From Marinobacterium sp. xm-d-530 (lineage in GTDB: Bacteria; Pseudomonadota; Gammaproteobacteria; Pseudomonadales; Balneatricaceae), in the NCBI RefSeq assembly GCF_013283365.1, contig NZ_WBYM01000003.1, positions 124,001 to 188,000 on the forward strand: a stretch of 64,000 nucleotides of DNA. Direction: 5' to 3'. The stretch's first letter is position 1, and every line of letters begins with the position of its first letter. The notes under the pieces are model-generated. The model was not told where the DNA came from. It did no database searches and saw only the letters and a program-made list of their open reading frames with translations. This document shows, one piece after another, positions 8,098 to 18,537 of the stretch. The translations under genes and the position numbers were made by a program.

Positions 8098-8869
8098 GCT
8101 TCAGCCTCCTCTTCGCTAACACCAAGATAAGCTTCTCGTACCCGGCTATCGGCAGAAACAGTTGCATAGTCACCCTCTGTAAGGATAGCGCCTCGCTGTA
8201 GCACCGAAATATTATCGGCAAGTTTTGAGACAACATGAAGATTGTGCTCGACCATCAATATCGTTCTATCCTTCGATACCTTTTTAATCAATTCAGCAAC
8301 CGTCTCAACATCTTCATGACCCATACCCTGAGTTGGCTCATCCAGCAACATCAACTCAGGATCTAGCGCCAACGTAGTTGCAATCTCAAGTGCTCGCTTG
8401 CGACCGTATGGCTGATCAACCGTTAAAGAGTTCGCATGGTCCGCCAATCCAACCGAATCTAATAGCTCGATAGCTCGATAGCTCGATCATTTAATCGATC
8501 TAAAACTTTCTCAGACTTCCAAAAATGAAAGCTATTACCCTCTTTGCGCTGCAATGCAATACGAACATTTTCCAGGACTGTCAGGTGAGGGAATACCGCA
8601 GAGATCTGAAAAGAACGAATCACGCCACGACGTGCAATTTCAGCGGAACGCATATTCGTAATGTCGTTGCCATTAAAAAGAATCTGCCCCGAGGTCGGGA
8701 TCAAAAATTTGGTTAACAGATTGAAGACCGTGGTTTTACCAGCCCCGTTAGGACCAATAAGCGCATGAATACTTCCGCGCTCAATGTTCAAGTTCACATT
8801 ATCTACAGCAGTGAATCCCTTGAACTCTTTAATCAGATTCTTCGTCTGCAATACGTAATCGGCACTCAT
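8094..8869 (-). pseudogene. livG: branched-chain amino acid ABC transporter ATPase, LivG-like, frameshifted in a tandem repeat
   Basis: The 5' part from the ATG at 8869 encodes a normal LivG N-terminus, with Walker A GPNGAGKTT, the FQ of the Q-loop (SFQISAVFPHLTVLENV), and then runs into a TAG at 8461-8459. The remaining LivG C-terminus (QPYGRKRALEIA, LMLLDEPTQGM, EHN) continues in another frame to 8094. The break falls exactly in three tandem copies of AGCTCGAT (plus strand). Reading with only two copies restores one frame through AIELLDSVGLADH, as expected for LivG. So the family protein is intact except for one extra 8-bp unit. It could be a phase-variable off state, a recent mutation or an assembly error. 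A TTG upstream at 8938 is not a credible start. Confidence 0.85.
8464..8487. repeat. 8-bp tandem repeat, three copies, inside livG
   Basis: AGCTCGAT is repeated three times without mismatch at 8464-8471, 8472-8479 and 8480-8487. Because 8 is not a multiple of 3, each gain or loss shifts the livG frame. Two or five copies would keep the gene open; the present three copies close it. Confidence 0.95.
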
Positions 8870-9169
8870 GAAGCTTAGCTTTTCCCGTCTATTCGATGTT
8901 GTTTTTATTGCAGCACAGCATGAGAAAACGACTTTCAAAATGCTTTAGCTTGAGCGTAAACTTAGCAAGTAATAACCCGGAAAGCAAAGTACTACTTTAG
9001 TAATGCGAGAGGGTATTTTTACTAAAAAAACTCAATATTATTATTATTTTTCAACAACTTAAGAAAAAATTCACATCATTAAAAATAAATAAAGGTTTTC
9101 ACTTATTAATGTTTACGTAAACGTAAAGCTGGGTTATTGTAGCTTTATATATTTTTTATAAGGCAGCCC
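8870..9169. other. divergent intergenic region between the livFG and liu operons
   Basis: 300 bp with no open reading frame I would support. It is AT-rich, particularly around 9018-9110, and holds the promoters for the livG-side transcript (left) and liuR (right). The only clear element is the palindrome at 9113-9126. A weak GCGTAAAC half match lies near 8951-8958 on the livG side. Confidence 0.6.
9113..9126. promoter_or_regulatory. probable LiuR operator upstream of liuR
   Basis: TTACGTAAACGTAA, identical to the palindrome before the thiolase operon (4141-4154). It lies 43 bp before the liuR start, which fits MerR-family autoregulation and control of the whole liu operon. Confidence 0.72.
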
Positions 9170-9586
9170 ATGACCGAGCAAACCACCTTCTCAATTAGCG
9201 ATCTTGCAAAAGAGTTTGACCTAACCACCCGAAGCGTTCGCTTCTACGAAGACCAAAATCTTCTCTTCCCAACAAGAAGAGGACAGACACGAATTTACTC
9301 CAAGCAGGACCGCGTGCGTTTGAAGCTTATTCTACGAGGCAAGCGCCTAGGCTTCTCTTTAGCTGAGATAGGCGAGCTATTCTCTCTCTGGGACGAAACT
9401 AGTTCGGGCAGTGAAAAGCAACTCAAGCGACTACTAGAGGTAATCAACACCAAGCGAGCAGAACTGGCACAACAGCTTGAAGATATAGCCAACCTCCAAA
9501 CCGAACTTTCCGCTGCCGAGGTTCGATGCCTCGAGGCACTTAACGAACTTCGTGAGCAATCAACAAACAAACGCAACGCTGTTTAA
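9170..9586 (+). CDS. liuR: MerR-family transcriptional regulator LiuR
   Basis: 138 residues. The N-terminal winged helix (SISDLAKEFDLTTRSVRFYED near residues 8-28, then RRGQTRIYSKQD) is a MerR DNA-binding domain, followed by a coiled-coil dimerisation helix near 85-125. No metal-binding cysteine pattern is present at the C-terminus (a single Cys near 121), which fits an acyl-CoA- or metabolite-sensing MerR protein rather than a metal sensor. It is the first gene before liuABCDE, as known for LiuR in many proteobacteria, and its own promoter carries the palindrome at 9113-9126. Confidence 0.88.
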   Translation: MTEQTTFSISDLAKEFDLTTRSVRFYEDQNLLFPTRRGQTRIYSKQDRVRLKLILRGKRLGFSLAEIGELFSLWDETSSGSEKQLKRLLEVINTKRAELAQQLEDIANLQTELSAAEVRCLEALNELREQSTNKRNAV

Positions 9587-9607
9587 TACAAATAATAGGA
9601 ATATACG

Positions 9608-10774
9608 ATGATTTCACAATACTCTGGACTCAACTTTGGCCTTGGCGAAACCATTGAAATGATGCGTGACCAAGTCAATGCTTTTGCTGCAAAAGAGATC
9701 GCACCTCGCGCAGCCGAAATTGATCTTAATAACGAATTCCCCAAAGACCTGTGGCGCAAGTTTGGAGACATGGGTCTGTTAGGCATTACTGTTAAGGAAG
9801 AGTATGGCGGCGTTGACATGGGCTACCTTGCACACGTAATAGCAATGGAAGAACTTAGCCGAGCTTCTGCATCTGTTGCCCTATCATACGGCGCTCACTC
9901 CAATCTTTGCGTAAATCAGATTCACCGAAACGGCACTGAAGAACAGAAACAGAAATACTTACCAAAGTTAATTAGTGGGGAACACGTAGGGGCTCTCGCA
10001 ATGTCTGAGCCTAATGCTGGTTCCGATGTTGTATCAATGAAATTAACTGCGCGTGATAACGGCGATCATTACCTACTTAACGGTAATAAAATGTGGATCA
10101 CAAACGGACCAGACGCTGATACATATGTTATCTACGCAAAAACAGATACATCTGCTGGAGCAAAAGGCATTACAGCATTTATCGTAGAGCGTGATTACCC
10201 TGGTTTTTCGCGTCACCAGAAGCTTGATAAATTAGGTATGCGAGGATCCAACACTTGTGAACTAGTTTTCATCGACTGCCCTGTTCCTAAAGAGAACATT
10301 TTAGGCGAGCTAAATGGTGGTGTTCGTGTACTTATGTCTGGATTAGATTATGAGCGTCTAGTTCTAGCTGGTGGGCCTCTGGGAATTATGGAAGCGGCGA
10401 TGGATATCTCCATCCCATACATCCGTGACAGACAGCAGTTTGGCCAAGCCATTGGTGAATTTGAACTAGTGCAAGGAAAGGTGGCTGATATGTACACGTT
10501 GATGAACGCATGTAAGTCATACACATACACGGTAGCTCAAGCTGCGATGCGTGGTGAAACAAGCCGTAAAGACTGTGCTGGTGTTATCTTATACACAGCA
10601 GAGACGGCGACAAAGCTAGCACTCGATGCTATTCAACTCCTCGGCGGCAACGGTTACATCAATGAATTCCCTACTGGCAGACTTCTTCGCGACGCTAAGC
10701 TTTATGAGATTGGCGCCGGCACATCAGAAATCCGTCGAATGCTTATTGGCCGAGAGCTGTTCCTAAACAAGTAA
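9608..10774 (+). CDS. liuA: isovaleryl-CoA dehydrogenase
   Basis: 388 residues, standard acyl-CoA dehydrogenase length. The catalytic base is Glu249 in [11 protein letters not shown], the placement characteristic of isovaleryl-CoA dehydrogenases, rather than the C-terminal EGT glutamate of short-chain enzymes; here the C-terminal motif reads [15 protein letters not shown]-binding stretches [10 protein letters not shown] near 131-140 and WITNG near 163-167 are present. It oxidises isovaleryl-CoA to 3-methylcrotonyl-CoA in leucine breakdown, passing electrons to ETF. It lies 21 bp downstream of liuR. Confidence 0.95.
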   Translation: MISQYSGLNFGLGETIEMMRDQVNAFAAKEIAPRAAEIDLNNEFPKDLWRKFGDMGLLGITVKEEYGGVDMGYLAHVIAMEELSRASASVALSYGAHSNLCVNQIHRNGTEEQKQKYLPKLISGEHVGALAMSEPNAGSDVVSMKLTARDNGDHYLLNGNKMWITNGPDADTYVIYAKTDTSAGAKGITAFIVERDYPGFSRHQKLDKLGMRGSNTCELVFIDCPVPKENILGELNGGVRVLMSGLDYERLVLAGGPLGIMEAAMDISIPYIRDRQQFGQAIGEFELVQGKVADMYTLMNACKSYTYTVAQAAMRGETSRKDCAGVILYTAETATKLALDAIQLLGGNGYINEFPTGRLLRDAKLYEIGAGTSEIRRMLIGRELFLNK

Positions 10775-10845
10775 CAGAACCAATCAGAGGTGGAGAGTCA
10801 TTCATCACCTCATCATCATTTGATACAAGTTGTGAGGAACAGTGT

Positions 10846-12453
10846 ATGCCTATCCTGCAAAGCAAGGTTAATAAACGTGCAATTGAATTTATTAACAACA
10901 ACACAAGCATGACCAATGCAGTCAACGATCTTAGAGAAAAAGTAAAGCTAGTCGAACAAGGGGGTGGCGCTAAGTATCAAGAGCGCCATCTTTCACGCGG
11001 CAAGCTGCTTCCTCGAGATCGAGTAAACGTCCTTCTGGATGAAGGTTCACCTTTTCTAGAGCTATCACAACTAGCAGCCTATGAAGTTTACGACGATAAC
11101 GTACCTGCTGCAGGCGTTATTACTGGCATTGGCAGGGTTAGCGGCCAGGAATGCATGATTATCGCAAATGATGCGACGGTTAAGGGCGGCACCTACTTCC
11201 CTCTTACGGTTAAAAAGCATTTGCGTGCGCAAGAGATTGCCGAGCAAAACAATCTACCTTGCATCTACCTTGTAGACTCAGGGGGTGCGAATCTACCCCA
11301 ACAAGATCAAGTATTTCCGGATCGTGACCATTTCGGTCGCATCTTCTTCAATCAGGCCAGAATGTCAGCAAAAGGGATACCGCAGATTGCGGTAGTAATG
11401 GGGCTTTGTACGGCAGGTGGAGCTTATGTTCCTGCAATGGCGGACGAATCAATCATTGTACGCAATCAAGGCACTATCTTCCTAGCAGGCCCTCCCCTCG
11501 TAAAAGCCGCTACAGGTGAAGTGGTGAGCGCTGAAGATCTTGGCGGTGCCGATGTTCACTGTAAAATTTCAGGCGTAGCAGACCACTATGCAGAAAATGA
11601 CGCACACGCTTTACAGATCGCACGAACCTGTGTGGCTAACCTAAACCGCCGCAAGCAGGTTGAAGGAGATATCCGAGCACCAAAAGCACCACTTTTCGAT
11701 GCGAATGAAATCTACGGAATTGTAGGAACAGATCTTAAAAAACCATTCGATGTTAGAGAAATTATCGCTCGTATCGTCGATGGTTCTGAATTCGATGAAT
11801 TCAAAAAGCTATACGGCACAACACTTATTACGGGATTTGCCCACATCCACGGATATCCAGTAGGCATCTTGGCCAATAACGGCATCCTGTTTAGCGATTC
11901 AGCCCAGAAAGGGGCACATTTTATTGAGCTATGTTGCCAAAGAAAGATTCCTCTTATCTTCTTGCAAAATATAACTGGATTCATGGTTGGACAAAAAAGT
12001 GAATCGGAAGGTATTGCCAAGCATGGTGCGAAACTAGTCACAGCAGTTGCTTGTGCTGATGTTCCTAAGCTTACAGTTTTGATTGGCGGCTCATTTGGTG
12101 CTGGTAACTATGGAATGTGTGGCAGAGCCTATAGCCCTAACTTCTTGTGGATGTGGCCGAACGCTCGCATATCTGTGATGGGCGGTGAACAAGCAGCAGG
12201 CGTTCTAGCCACAGTAAAAAGAGACGGTTTAGAGCGCCAAGGACAAACCTGGTCTGCTGAGGAAGAGGCTGAGTTCAAAAAGCCTGTGTTAGACACATAT
12301 GAGCGTCAGGGGCATCCATACTATGCTAGCGCTCGACTGTGGGATGATGGCGTCATAGATCCAGCACAAACTCGTGAAGTTCTAGCTATGGGGCTCTCTG
12401 CAGCGCTAAACAAACCGGTCCCGGACACTAAGTTCGGCGTATTCCGTATGTAA
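10846..12453 (+). CDS. liuB: 3-methylcrotonyl-CoA carboxylase, carboxyltransferase (beta) subunit
   Basis: 535 residues. N-terminal LQSKV and [14 protein letters not shown], then the carboxyltransferase core with [18 protein letters not shown] near residues 138-155 and [16 protein letters not shown] near 408-423, identify the MCC beta subunit. It transfers the carboxyl group from biotin on LiuD to 3-methylcrotonyl-CoA. The start follows GAGGAAC. The 71 bp after liuA contain a weak GAGGTG/CACCTC inverted repeat but no convincing terminator, so the gene is taken as operonic with liuA. Confidence 0.95.
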   Translation: MPILQSKVNKRAIEFINNNTSMTNAVNDLREKVKLVEQGGGAKYQERHLSRGKLLPRDRVNVLLDEGSPFLELSQLAAYEVYDDNVPAAGVITGIGRVSGQECMIIANDATVKGGTYFPLTVKKHLRAQEIAEQNNLPCIYLVDSGGANLPQQDQVFPDRDHFGRIFFNQARMSAKGIPQIAVVMGLCTAGGAYVPAMADESIIVRNQGTIFLAGPPLVKAATGEVVSAEDLGGADVHCKISGVADHYAENDAHALQIARTCVANLNRRKQVEGDIRAPKAPLFDANEIYGIVGTDLKKPFDVREIIARIVDGSEFDEFKKLYGTTLITGFAHIHGYPVGILANNGILFSDSAQKGAHFIELCCQRKIPLIFLQNITGFMVGQKSESEGIAKHGAKLVTAVACADVPKLTVLIGGSFGAGNYGMCGRAYSPNFLWMWPNARISVMGGEQAAGVLATVKRDGLERQGQTWSAEEEAEFKKPVLDTYERQGHPYYASARLWDDGVIDPAQTREVLAMGLSAALNKPVPDTKFGVFRM

Positions 12454-12462
12454 GAGGTGAAT

Positions 12463-13257
12463 ATGTCTGAATCTTTAGTTCTTCTCGAAAAAACCAAATC
12501 AGGCTGTGCGAATCTTGTAATCAATCGTCCTGAAGTCCACAACGCTTTTGATGACACTATCATCGAGCAGCTCATTACTGGACTTAAAGAAGCCGAAAAC
12601 GATCCCGATGTTCGCGTCTTAGCACTACGATCTAATGGTAAGAACTTTTCTGCCGGGGCTGATCTTGGCTGGATGAAACGGATAGCAAATAACAGTTATG
12701 CAGAAAACCTCGTTGATGCAGGCCGACTTGCCGAGCTGATGCGTTGTCTTTACCAATTTTCTAAACCAACTATCTGCCTCGTTCAAGGTGCTGCTTATGG
12801 CGGTGCGGTTGGACTAGCCGCATGCTGCGATATCGTGATTGCTGAAGAAGGAAGTCGATTCTGCTTGAGTGAAGTGAAAATCGGACTAATTCCAGCAGTT
12901 ATATCGCCATATGTCGTTCGTGCAATTGGCGAAAGACAATCACGAAGATTTTTCCTAACTGCTGAGCCATTTAATGCACTTGAAGCATATAGATTTGGAT
13001 TAGTTCATGAGGTAGTGAGTGACTCAACTCAATTTGATGAGGCCCTAGAAAAGTTCACAAGCATTTTGATCGGGAACAGCCCTCAGGGAATGCATGCAGC
13101 TAAAGATCTCATCTTTGCCGTTAGCAATAAAGAAATTGATGAACCTCTAATAAATGATACAGCTCGCCGCATAGCAGAAATTCGTGTAAGCCCAGAAGGT
13201 CAGGAAGGACTAGGTGCCTTCCTTGAAAAGCGCAAGCCGAACTGGATTCAGGAGTAA
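12463..13257 (+). CDS. liuC: methylglutaconyl-CoA hydratase
   Basis: 264 residues from the ATG at 12463; a GTG six bases upstream is also open but sits inside the AGAGGTG ribosome site. Crotonase fold: NFSAGADLGWMKR near residues 63-75 forms the oxyanion-hole region, and SEVKIGLIPA near 132-141 carries the conserved catalytic glutamate. The usual GGG.E segment is GGAVGLAA here, so the first of the two crotonase glutamates is not at its usual place, as is common in this hydratase group. It hydrates 3-methylglutaconyl-CoA to HMG-CoA. It sits between the two carboxylase genes, the usual liu order. Confidence 0.9.
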   Translation: MSESLVLLEKTKSGCANLVINRPEVHNAFDDTIIEQLITGLKEAENDPDVRVLALRSNGKNFSAGADLGWMKRIANNSYAENLVDAGRLAELMRCLYQFSKPTICLVQGAAYGGAVGLAACCDIVIAEEGSRFCLSEVKIGLIPAVISPYVVRAIGERQSRRFFLTAEPFNALEAYRFGLVHEVVSDSTQFDEALEKFTSILIGNSPQGMHAAKDLIFAVSNKEIDEPLINDTARRIAEIRVSPEGQEGLGAFLEKRKPNWIQE

Positions 13258-13263
13258 CCCAAG

Positions 13264-15258
13264 ATGTTTAGTAAAATATTAATTGCAAACCGTGGCGAGA
13301 TCGCATGCCGCGTTATTCAGACAGCACATCGTTTAGGCATAAAATGTGTTGCGGTTTACTCAGAAGCAGATGCGAATGCGCGACATGTAACCATGGCCGA
13401 TGAAGCATTCCTATTAGGCCCTGCACCTAGTTCAGAAAGTTATTTACGCACAGATGCGATTATAGATATCTGCAAGCGCTCAGGTGCACAAGCAGTCCAC
13501 CCAGGCTATGGTTTCTTATCTGAAAACACCTCTTTTGCAGAAGCTCTTGAAGCACAGGGAATAACATTCATTGGCCCTCCTTCGTCCGCTATTGCTGCGA
13601 TGGGCTCCAAATCTGCCGCGAAAGCAATTATGGAAGATGCAGGTGTTCCATTAGTTCCTGGCTACCATGGTGAAGATCAATCACCTGAGTTGCTGCGCAA
13701 AGAGTCAGAGCGTTGTGGTTACCCACAGCTTCTCAAAGCCATTGCGGGTGGCGGTGGTAAAGGGATGCGCGTTGTAAATTCATTAGAAGAGTTTGATAGT
13801 GCATTGCAGTCTGCTCGCCGAGAAGCGCAAAACGCTTTTGGCAATCCCGACATGCTTATTGAACGCTATCTTACTCAACCTCGCCACGTAGAAATTCAAG
13901 TTTTCTGTGATCAATTAGGTCATTCAATTTACCTTGCTGAACGCGATTGTTCTGTGCAGCGCCGCCATCAAAAAGTAATCGAGGAAGCTCCTGCTCCAGG
14001 ACTTTCAGATGAAACCAGGCGTGCGATGGGAGAGGCCGCTGTTCGAGCAGCAGAGGCTATTAATTACGTTGGCGCCGGCACAGTTGAATTTCTGTATGAC
14101 GTAGATGGCTCCTTCTACTTCATGGAGATGAATACACGTCTACAAGTAGAACACCCTGTAACAGAAATGATTACAGGCCTAGACCTAGTCGAATGGCAAC
14201 TTCGTATAGCTAGTGGCGAAGCACTTCCTCTTGCTCAGAACGAACTAACAATTAAAGGGCATGCACTTGAAGCGCGCATATATGCTGAAGACCCAGAGAA
14301 TGACTTCCTTCCAGCTACAGGCAAACTGAACTACCTGAGAACGCCTGTAGAAAGCAATCATGTCCGAGTTGACACTGGTGTTGTTGAGGGTGACGAAGTC
14401 AGCATCTATTACGACCCTATGATTGCTAAATTGATTGTATGGGATGAGTGCAGAGAAAAAGCCGTTGATCGCATGGTACAAGCACTTGAGGATTATCGTA
14501 TTTCAGGTGTTAAAACTAACACCCAATTCCTTCATGCACTTGCTGATTCAACTCCATTTAGAGAATGCGAATTAGACACAGGATTCATTGAAAAACACGA
14601 AAAACTAATTTTCAAATCACAGTCTGCAGATAAAAATCGCTTACTTGCTATTGCTACGGCTTTCTTTTGCGAATCTGAACGAAGCAACTCAATCATTCCA
14701 GGCGACCAGTTCTCCCCTTTCAGCTCAACTAGTAGCTGGCGTTTGAACTCTTCATATTCTCGGCCAGTTACGTTAGTGATTGATGATGAGCACTATGATC
14801 TTAATGTATTAGAGATAGGAAATTGCTATCACCTCAGTCTCGGTGATATCCACTATGAAGTGAAAGCTTGCCTATCGGAGGATCTCCTTTCTCTGGTGAT
14901 TGATGGCCATAAACTCTCTGTTCATGGGAATTTAGATGGAGACAAGCTGGCACTATTTTACCAAGGCGAACAATTTGAATGTATTCGCCATCGTCAGACA
15001 TTTACTGATACAAATGAGAACAACGAAGGTTCACTCTCAGCTCCAATGAACGGAGCGGTGGTAGCCGTTCTAGTCGAAGAAGGTCAAGAGGTGACTGCGG
15101 GACAGGCGCTTGTGATTATGGAAGCTATGAAAATGGAGCATAAAATTTCCGCACCGTACGACGGGAAGGTAAGCTCAATTTTTTATGCTGATGGTGACAT
15201 GGTTAGCGAAGGCGCAGACCTTATTGCGATAGAGCCACTCGCGGAGGTTGAAGCTTAA
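13264..15258 (+). CDS. liuD: 3-methylcrotonyl-CoA carboxylase, biotin carboxylase/carrier (alpha) subunit
   Basis: 664 residues. Biotin carboxylase domain from about 1-450 ([18 protein letters not shown]-loop GGGGKGMR near 160-167, [16 protein letters not shown] near 285-300), a linking region, and a biotinyl domain at the end with attachment Lys623 in EAMKMEH. It carboxylates its own biotin with ATP and bicarbonate and hands the carboxyl group to LiuB. The stop codon shares one base with the liuE start (TAATG), indicating translational coupling. Confidence 0.96.
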   Translation: MFSKILIANRGEIACRVIQTAHRLGIKCVAVYSEADANARHVTMADEAFLLGPAPSSESYLRTDAIIDICKRSGAQAVHPGYGFLSENTSFAEALEAQGITFIGPPSSAIAAMGSKSAAKAIMEDAGVPLVPGYHGEDQSPELLRKESERCGYPQLLKAIAGGGGKGMRVVNSLEEFDSALQSARREAQNAFGNPDMLIERYLTQPRHVEIQVFCDQLGHSIYLAERDCSVQRRHQKVIEEAPAPGLSDETRRAMGEAAVRAAEAINYVGAGTVEFLYDVDGSFYFMEMNTRLQVEHPVTEMITGLDLVEWQLRIASGEALPLAQNELTIKGHALEARIYAEDPENDFLPATGKLNYLRTPVESNHVRVDTGVVEGDEVSIYYDPMIAKLIVWDECREKAVDRMVQALEDYRISGVKTNTQFLHALADSTPFRECELDTGFIEKHEKLIFKSQSADKNRLLAIATAFFCESERSNSIIPGDQFSPFSSTSSWRLNSSYSRPVTLVIDDEHYDLNVLEIGNCYHLSLGDIHYEVKACLSEDLLSLVIDGHKLSVHGNLDGDKLALFYQGEQFECIRHRQTFTDTNENNEGSLSAPMNGAVVAVLVEEGQEVTAGQALVIMEAMKMEHKISAPYDGKVSSIFYADGDMVSEGADLIAIEPLAEVEA

Positions 15259-16178
15259 TGAATTTACCCAATTCAGTAAGAATCGTTGAGGTAGGCCCCC
15301 GTGATGGTCTTCAAAATGAAAAAGGTGAATTCATTAGCACCGAGGTTAAGGTTGAACTGATCAATTCCCTGGCGGATGCTGGGCTCACTCATATTGAAGC
15401 TGCAAGCTTCGTTTCACCGAAATGGGTGCCTCAGATGGCAGATGCTACTGAAGTCATGAGTGGTATTGAACGCAAGAAGGGTGTGACCTATTCAGCATTA
15501 ACTCCTAACTTGATTGGCCTTGAAGGCGCAATTAGCGGTCGCGCTAATGAAATTGCCGTATTCAGTGCAGCTTCTGAGGCGTTTACTGAAAAAAACATCA
15601 ACTGTTCAATAAGTGAAAGTTTAGAGCGTTTTAAGCCCGTCATGTCCGCCGCCGAAAAGGCTGGTATTCCTGTTCGCGGATATGTCTCGACAGTAATTGG
15701 CTGCCCCTACGCTGGAGATATCGATCCAGAGGCTGTGGCGAAAGTTGCGGAAGCTATGTACAAAATGGGCTGCTATGAGATATCGCTAGGTGATACGGTA
15801 GGGGTCGGAACTCCATTAAAAGTGAAGCGCATGCTGGCCGCAGTGAGTGCTCTCGTCCCTAAAGAGCGTTTGGCTGTTCATTTTCACGATACCTACGGGC
15901 AAGCGTTGGCGAATATTTACGCAGCTCTTGAAGAGGGAATTGCAGTCATCGATAGTTCTGTTGCAGGCCTTGGAGGATGCCCATACGCTAAGGGTGCCTC
16001 TGGGAATGTGGCAACTGAAGATGTGGTCTACTTGCTGGAAGGTTTAGGCATTTCATCAGGTATTAATCTGGACGCTTTAGTGAGAACTAGCCACTGGATT
16101 ACCGAAAAACTGGATAAGAAAAATAACTCAAAGGTCGCATTGGCAATGGGAGCTAATCGATCACAGTTGGAGAAATAA
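15258..16178 (+). CDS. liuE: hydroxymethylglutaryl-CoA lyase
   Basis: 306 residues. N-terminal [12 protein letters not shown] carries the conserved Arg-Asp of the TIM-barrel active site, VHFHDTYG the metal-binding histidines, and [19 protein letters not shown] near 240-258 the catalytic cysteine loop. It splits HMG-CoA into acetoacetate and acetyl-CoA, the last step of leucine degradation before acetoacetate activation by the minus-strand operon at 1-4117. Start overlaps the liuD stop. Confidence 0.96.
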   Translation: MNLPNSVRIVEVGPRDGLQNEKGEFISTEVKVELINSLADAGLTHIEAASFVSPKWVPQMADATEVMSGIERKKGVTYSALTPNLIGLEGAISGRANEIAVFSAASEAFTEKNINCSISESLERFKPVMSAAEKAGIPVRGYVSTVIGCPYAGDIDPEAVAKVAEAMYKMGCYEISLGDTVGVGTPLKVKRMLAAVSALVPKERLAVHFHDTYGQALANIYAALEEGIAVIDSSVAGLGGCPYAKGASGNVATEDVVYLLEGLGISSGINLDALVRTSHWITEKLDKKNNSKVALAMGANRSQLEK

Positions 16179-16180
16179 TA

Positions 16181-16765
16181 ATGAGTGCACAACCAAAACA
16201 TATAACCGCTCTCGAACTTGGCATACCAGCACGAGAAGAGCTGCCAGATAATTTTCAAAAATACTTTAATGTTTGTGATGAAAAGCTTGGAATGGTTCCA
16301 AATGTTCTAGCAGCCTACAGCCATAGAACCGATCAACTGGACGTCTTTTCTCGCATTTACAACGAGCTAATGTTCGGTGAAAGCGGCGTAACCAAATTAG
16401 AGAAAGAGATGATTGCTGTTGCTGTTTCAGCATCGAATAGCTGCTACTACTGTCAAGTAGCTCACGGAGCCGCCGTGCGGGGATACTCTGGTGATCCAAC
16501 CTTAGGTGAATTAATGGTGATGAACTATCGTGCAGCTGAGCTTTCCGAGCGTCAGCGCGCAATGCTCGACTTCGCAGTAAAGTTAACAGAGTCTCCACAG
16601 GCTATGATCGAAGCTGATCGCCAAGCGCTCCGAGATGTTGGCTTCAGCGATCGCGACATTTGGGATATAGCCAATGTCGCTGGTTTCTACAATATGACCA
16701 ACCGCGTAGCAAGTGCTGTCGATATGCAACCAAACCTTGAATACCACACACAGAATCGGTCTTAA
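16181..16765 (+). CDS. AhpD-like / carboxymuconolactone decarboxylase-family peroxidase-related protein
   Basis: 194 residues, close to the size of the 'uncharacterised peroxidase-related enzyme' family. Cys88-Tyr-Tyr-Cys91 with His95 forms the AhpD-type CxxC redox centre. It starts 2 bp after liuE, so it is cotranscribed with leucine breakdown genes. A role in peroxide or thiol homeostasis during acyl-CoA dehydrogenase activity is plausible, but no substrate can be read from sequence. A trace of the same neighbourhood in other genomes would help to tell a real liu accessory from chance. Confidence 0.75.
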   Translation: MSAQPKHITALELGIPAREELPDNFQKYFNVCDEKLGMVPNVLAAYSHRTDQLDVFSRIYNELMFGESGVTKLEKEMIAVAVSASNSCYYCQVAHGAAVRGYSGDPTLGELMVMNYRAAELSERQRAMLDFAVKLTESPQAMIEADRQALRDVGFSDRDIWDIANVAGFYNMTNRVASAVDMQPNLEYHTQNRS

Positions 16766-16798
16766 CCTTAAATCACTACAACTCTAAGGAGCTAAGGA

Positions 16799-18490
16799 AT
16801 GAAAACAATAAACCTAAGCTACACGAATGGCGTTTCAACTACACCTTTACTCGGCACTACAATCGGTGACAAGTTTGATGAAATTGCTCATCGCTTTGCT
16901 GATAATGACGCATTAATTGTGCGTCATCAAAACATCCGCTGGACCTATGCTGAGCTGGCTGAAAGAGTGGAACAGGCGGCTAAAGCCTTCATCGCGATCG
17001 GTGTCGAACCTGGTGATCGTGTTGGCATGTGGTCACCGAACTGCGCTGAATGGACTATTACCCAATTCGCTACTGCAAAAGTCGGTGCGATTCTAGTAAA
17101 TATCAACCCTGCTTACCGCTTACATGAACTTGAGTATGCACTCAACCAATCAGAGGCCAAGTATTTAGTAACCGCAGATTCTTTTAAGAGCTCCGACTAC
17201 CGCGGCATGCTCTATGAATTAGCACCTGAATTACAACACGCTGCTGTTGGAGCACTCGAATCGACCAAGTTGAACCACCTAAAAGGAGTGATCAATCTCG
17301 ATTCAGACAAACATTCCGGCATGTGGCGCTGGAACGACTTTGTAGAGCTAGGACAGGGTGTCTCAAGTGAGCACCTTGAATCTGTTCAGTCGGCACTACA
17401 GGCTGATGATGCAATTAATATTCAATATACATCTGGTACCACCGGCTTCCCGAAAGGTGCCACCCTGTCGCATCATAATATTCTTAACAACGGTTTCTTC
17501 GTGGCAGAGTCGATGAACCTGACCGATCAAGATCGCATGGTTATTCCAGTCCCTCTATACCACTGCTTCGGTATGGTGATGGGTAACCTCGGATGTGTGA
17601 CTCATGGCGCGACAATGATTTACCCATCCGATGCGTTCGAGCCCCAGTCAGTGCTCGAAACCGTTGAGGCTGAACGAGCTACCGCACTTTACGGTGTTCC
17701 TACAATGTTCATTGCTGAACTTGAGCACCCGGAATTTGATAAGTACGACGTATCAACTCTTCGTACTGGCATCATGGCCGGCTCTATCTGCCCCGCCGAA
17801 GTGATGAAAGCTGTCAACTCAAAACTACACATGAAAGAGGTACAGATCGCCTACGGTATGACTGAGACTAGCCCAGTATCTACCCAGACTGCTGCCAGTG
17901 ATCCATTCGAAAAACAGGTCACCACTGTTGGTCGCACTCAACCGCACCTGGAGACGAAACTGGTGGACCCAGCCACGGGCCATACGGTCCCACGAGGCGA
18001 GATTGGTGAGCTTTGTACTCGCGGATACAGCGTAATGCTTGGGTACTGGAACAACTTAGAAGCGACTAGCAATGCGATTGATGAGGCACGCTGGATGCAT
18101 ACAGGTGACCTCGCCATTATGGACGATGAAGGCTATATCCAAATCGTGGGCCGCATCAAAGATATGGTGATTCGTGGAGGTGAAAATATCTACCCGAAAG
18201 AGATTGAGGAGTTCCTATACACCCATCCACACATCTCTGACGTACAGGTGATCGGGGTTCCTGACAAACGCTTCGGTGAAGAGTTAGTCGCATGGATTAA
18301 GCTGGTTGCAAATGCACCTGAGGTAAGCGCAGATGATTTGAAGGAGTTCTGTAAAGGACAGATCACACACTTCAAGATTCCTAAGCACTTCAAATTTACT
18401 GATAGCTTCCCAATGACCGTGACCGGCAAGATCCAGAAATTCAAGATGCGTGAAATATCTATTAGTGAGTTAGAGATCGAGAGCGAGTAA
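16799..18490 (+). CDS. AMP-binding acyl-CoA ligase of the liu operon
   Basis: 563 residues, complete ANL enzyme. P-loop-like [10 protein letters not shown] at 211-220, YGMTETSP near 358-365, the hinge [20 protein letters not shown] near 450-469, and a C-terminal lysine in TGKIQKFK. It resembles broad medium-/short-chain fatty acyl-CoA synthetases encoded at the end of liu or atu operons. It would activate a free branched acid (for example isovalerate or 3-methylcrotonate) to its CoA ester so that the upstream enzymes can use it; the exact acid is inference. It follows the AhpD-like gene by 33 bp and is followed by a hairpin terminator. Confidence 0.88.
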   Translation: MKTINLSYTNGVSTTPLLGTTIGDKFDEIAHRFADNDALIVRHQNIRWTYAELAERVEQAAKAFIAIGVEPGDRVGMWSPNCAEWTITQFATAKVGAILVNINPAYRLHELEYALNQSEAKYLVTADSFKSSDYRGMLYELAPELQHAAVGALESTKLNHLKGVINLDSDKHSGMWRWNDFVELGQGVSSEHLESVQSALQADDAINIQYTSGTTGFPKGATLSHHNILNNGFFVAESMNLTDQDRMVIPVPLYHCFGMVMGNLGCVTHGATMIYPSDAFEPQSVLETVEAERATALYGVPTMFIAELEHPEFDKYDVSTLRTGIMAGSICPAEVMKAVNSKLHMKEVQIAYGMTETSPVSTQTAASDPFEKQVTTVGRTQPHLETKLVDPATGHTVPRGEIGELCTRGYSVMLGYWNNLEATSNAIDEARWMHTGDLAIMDDEGYIQIVGRIKDMVIRGGENIYPKEIEEFLYTHPHISDVQVIGVPDKRFGEELVAWIKLVANAPEVSADDLKEFCKGQITHFKIPKHFKFTDSFPMTVTGKIQKFKMREISISELEIESE

Positions 18491-18498
18491 TAGTCAAC

Positions 18499-18521
18499 AA
18501 GGGGAGCTAAATACTCCCCTT
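18499..18521 (+). terminator. hairpin terminator after the liu operon
   Basis: AAGGGGAG / CTCCCCTT, 8-bp stem and 7-nt loop, just after the ligase stop. The downstream tract is only TATCTTCTC, so termination may be partial and allow some readthrough into the methyltransferase gene 17 bp further on. Confidence 0.6.
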
Positions 18522-18537
18522 ATCTTCTCAGGTAAAT

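Noticed and set aside
8870-8938. Longer livG start at a TTG
   Set aside because: The added residues (many Cys and Lys) do not belong to the LivG N-terminus, and the ATG at 8869 begins the family sequence.
10787-10811. GAGGTG/CACCTC inverted repeat between liuA and liuB as a terminator
   Set aside because: Short stem, long loop, no T run; liuA and liuB are almost always one operon.
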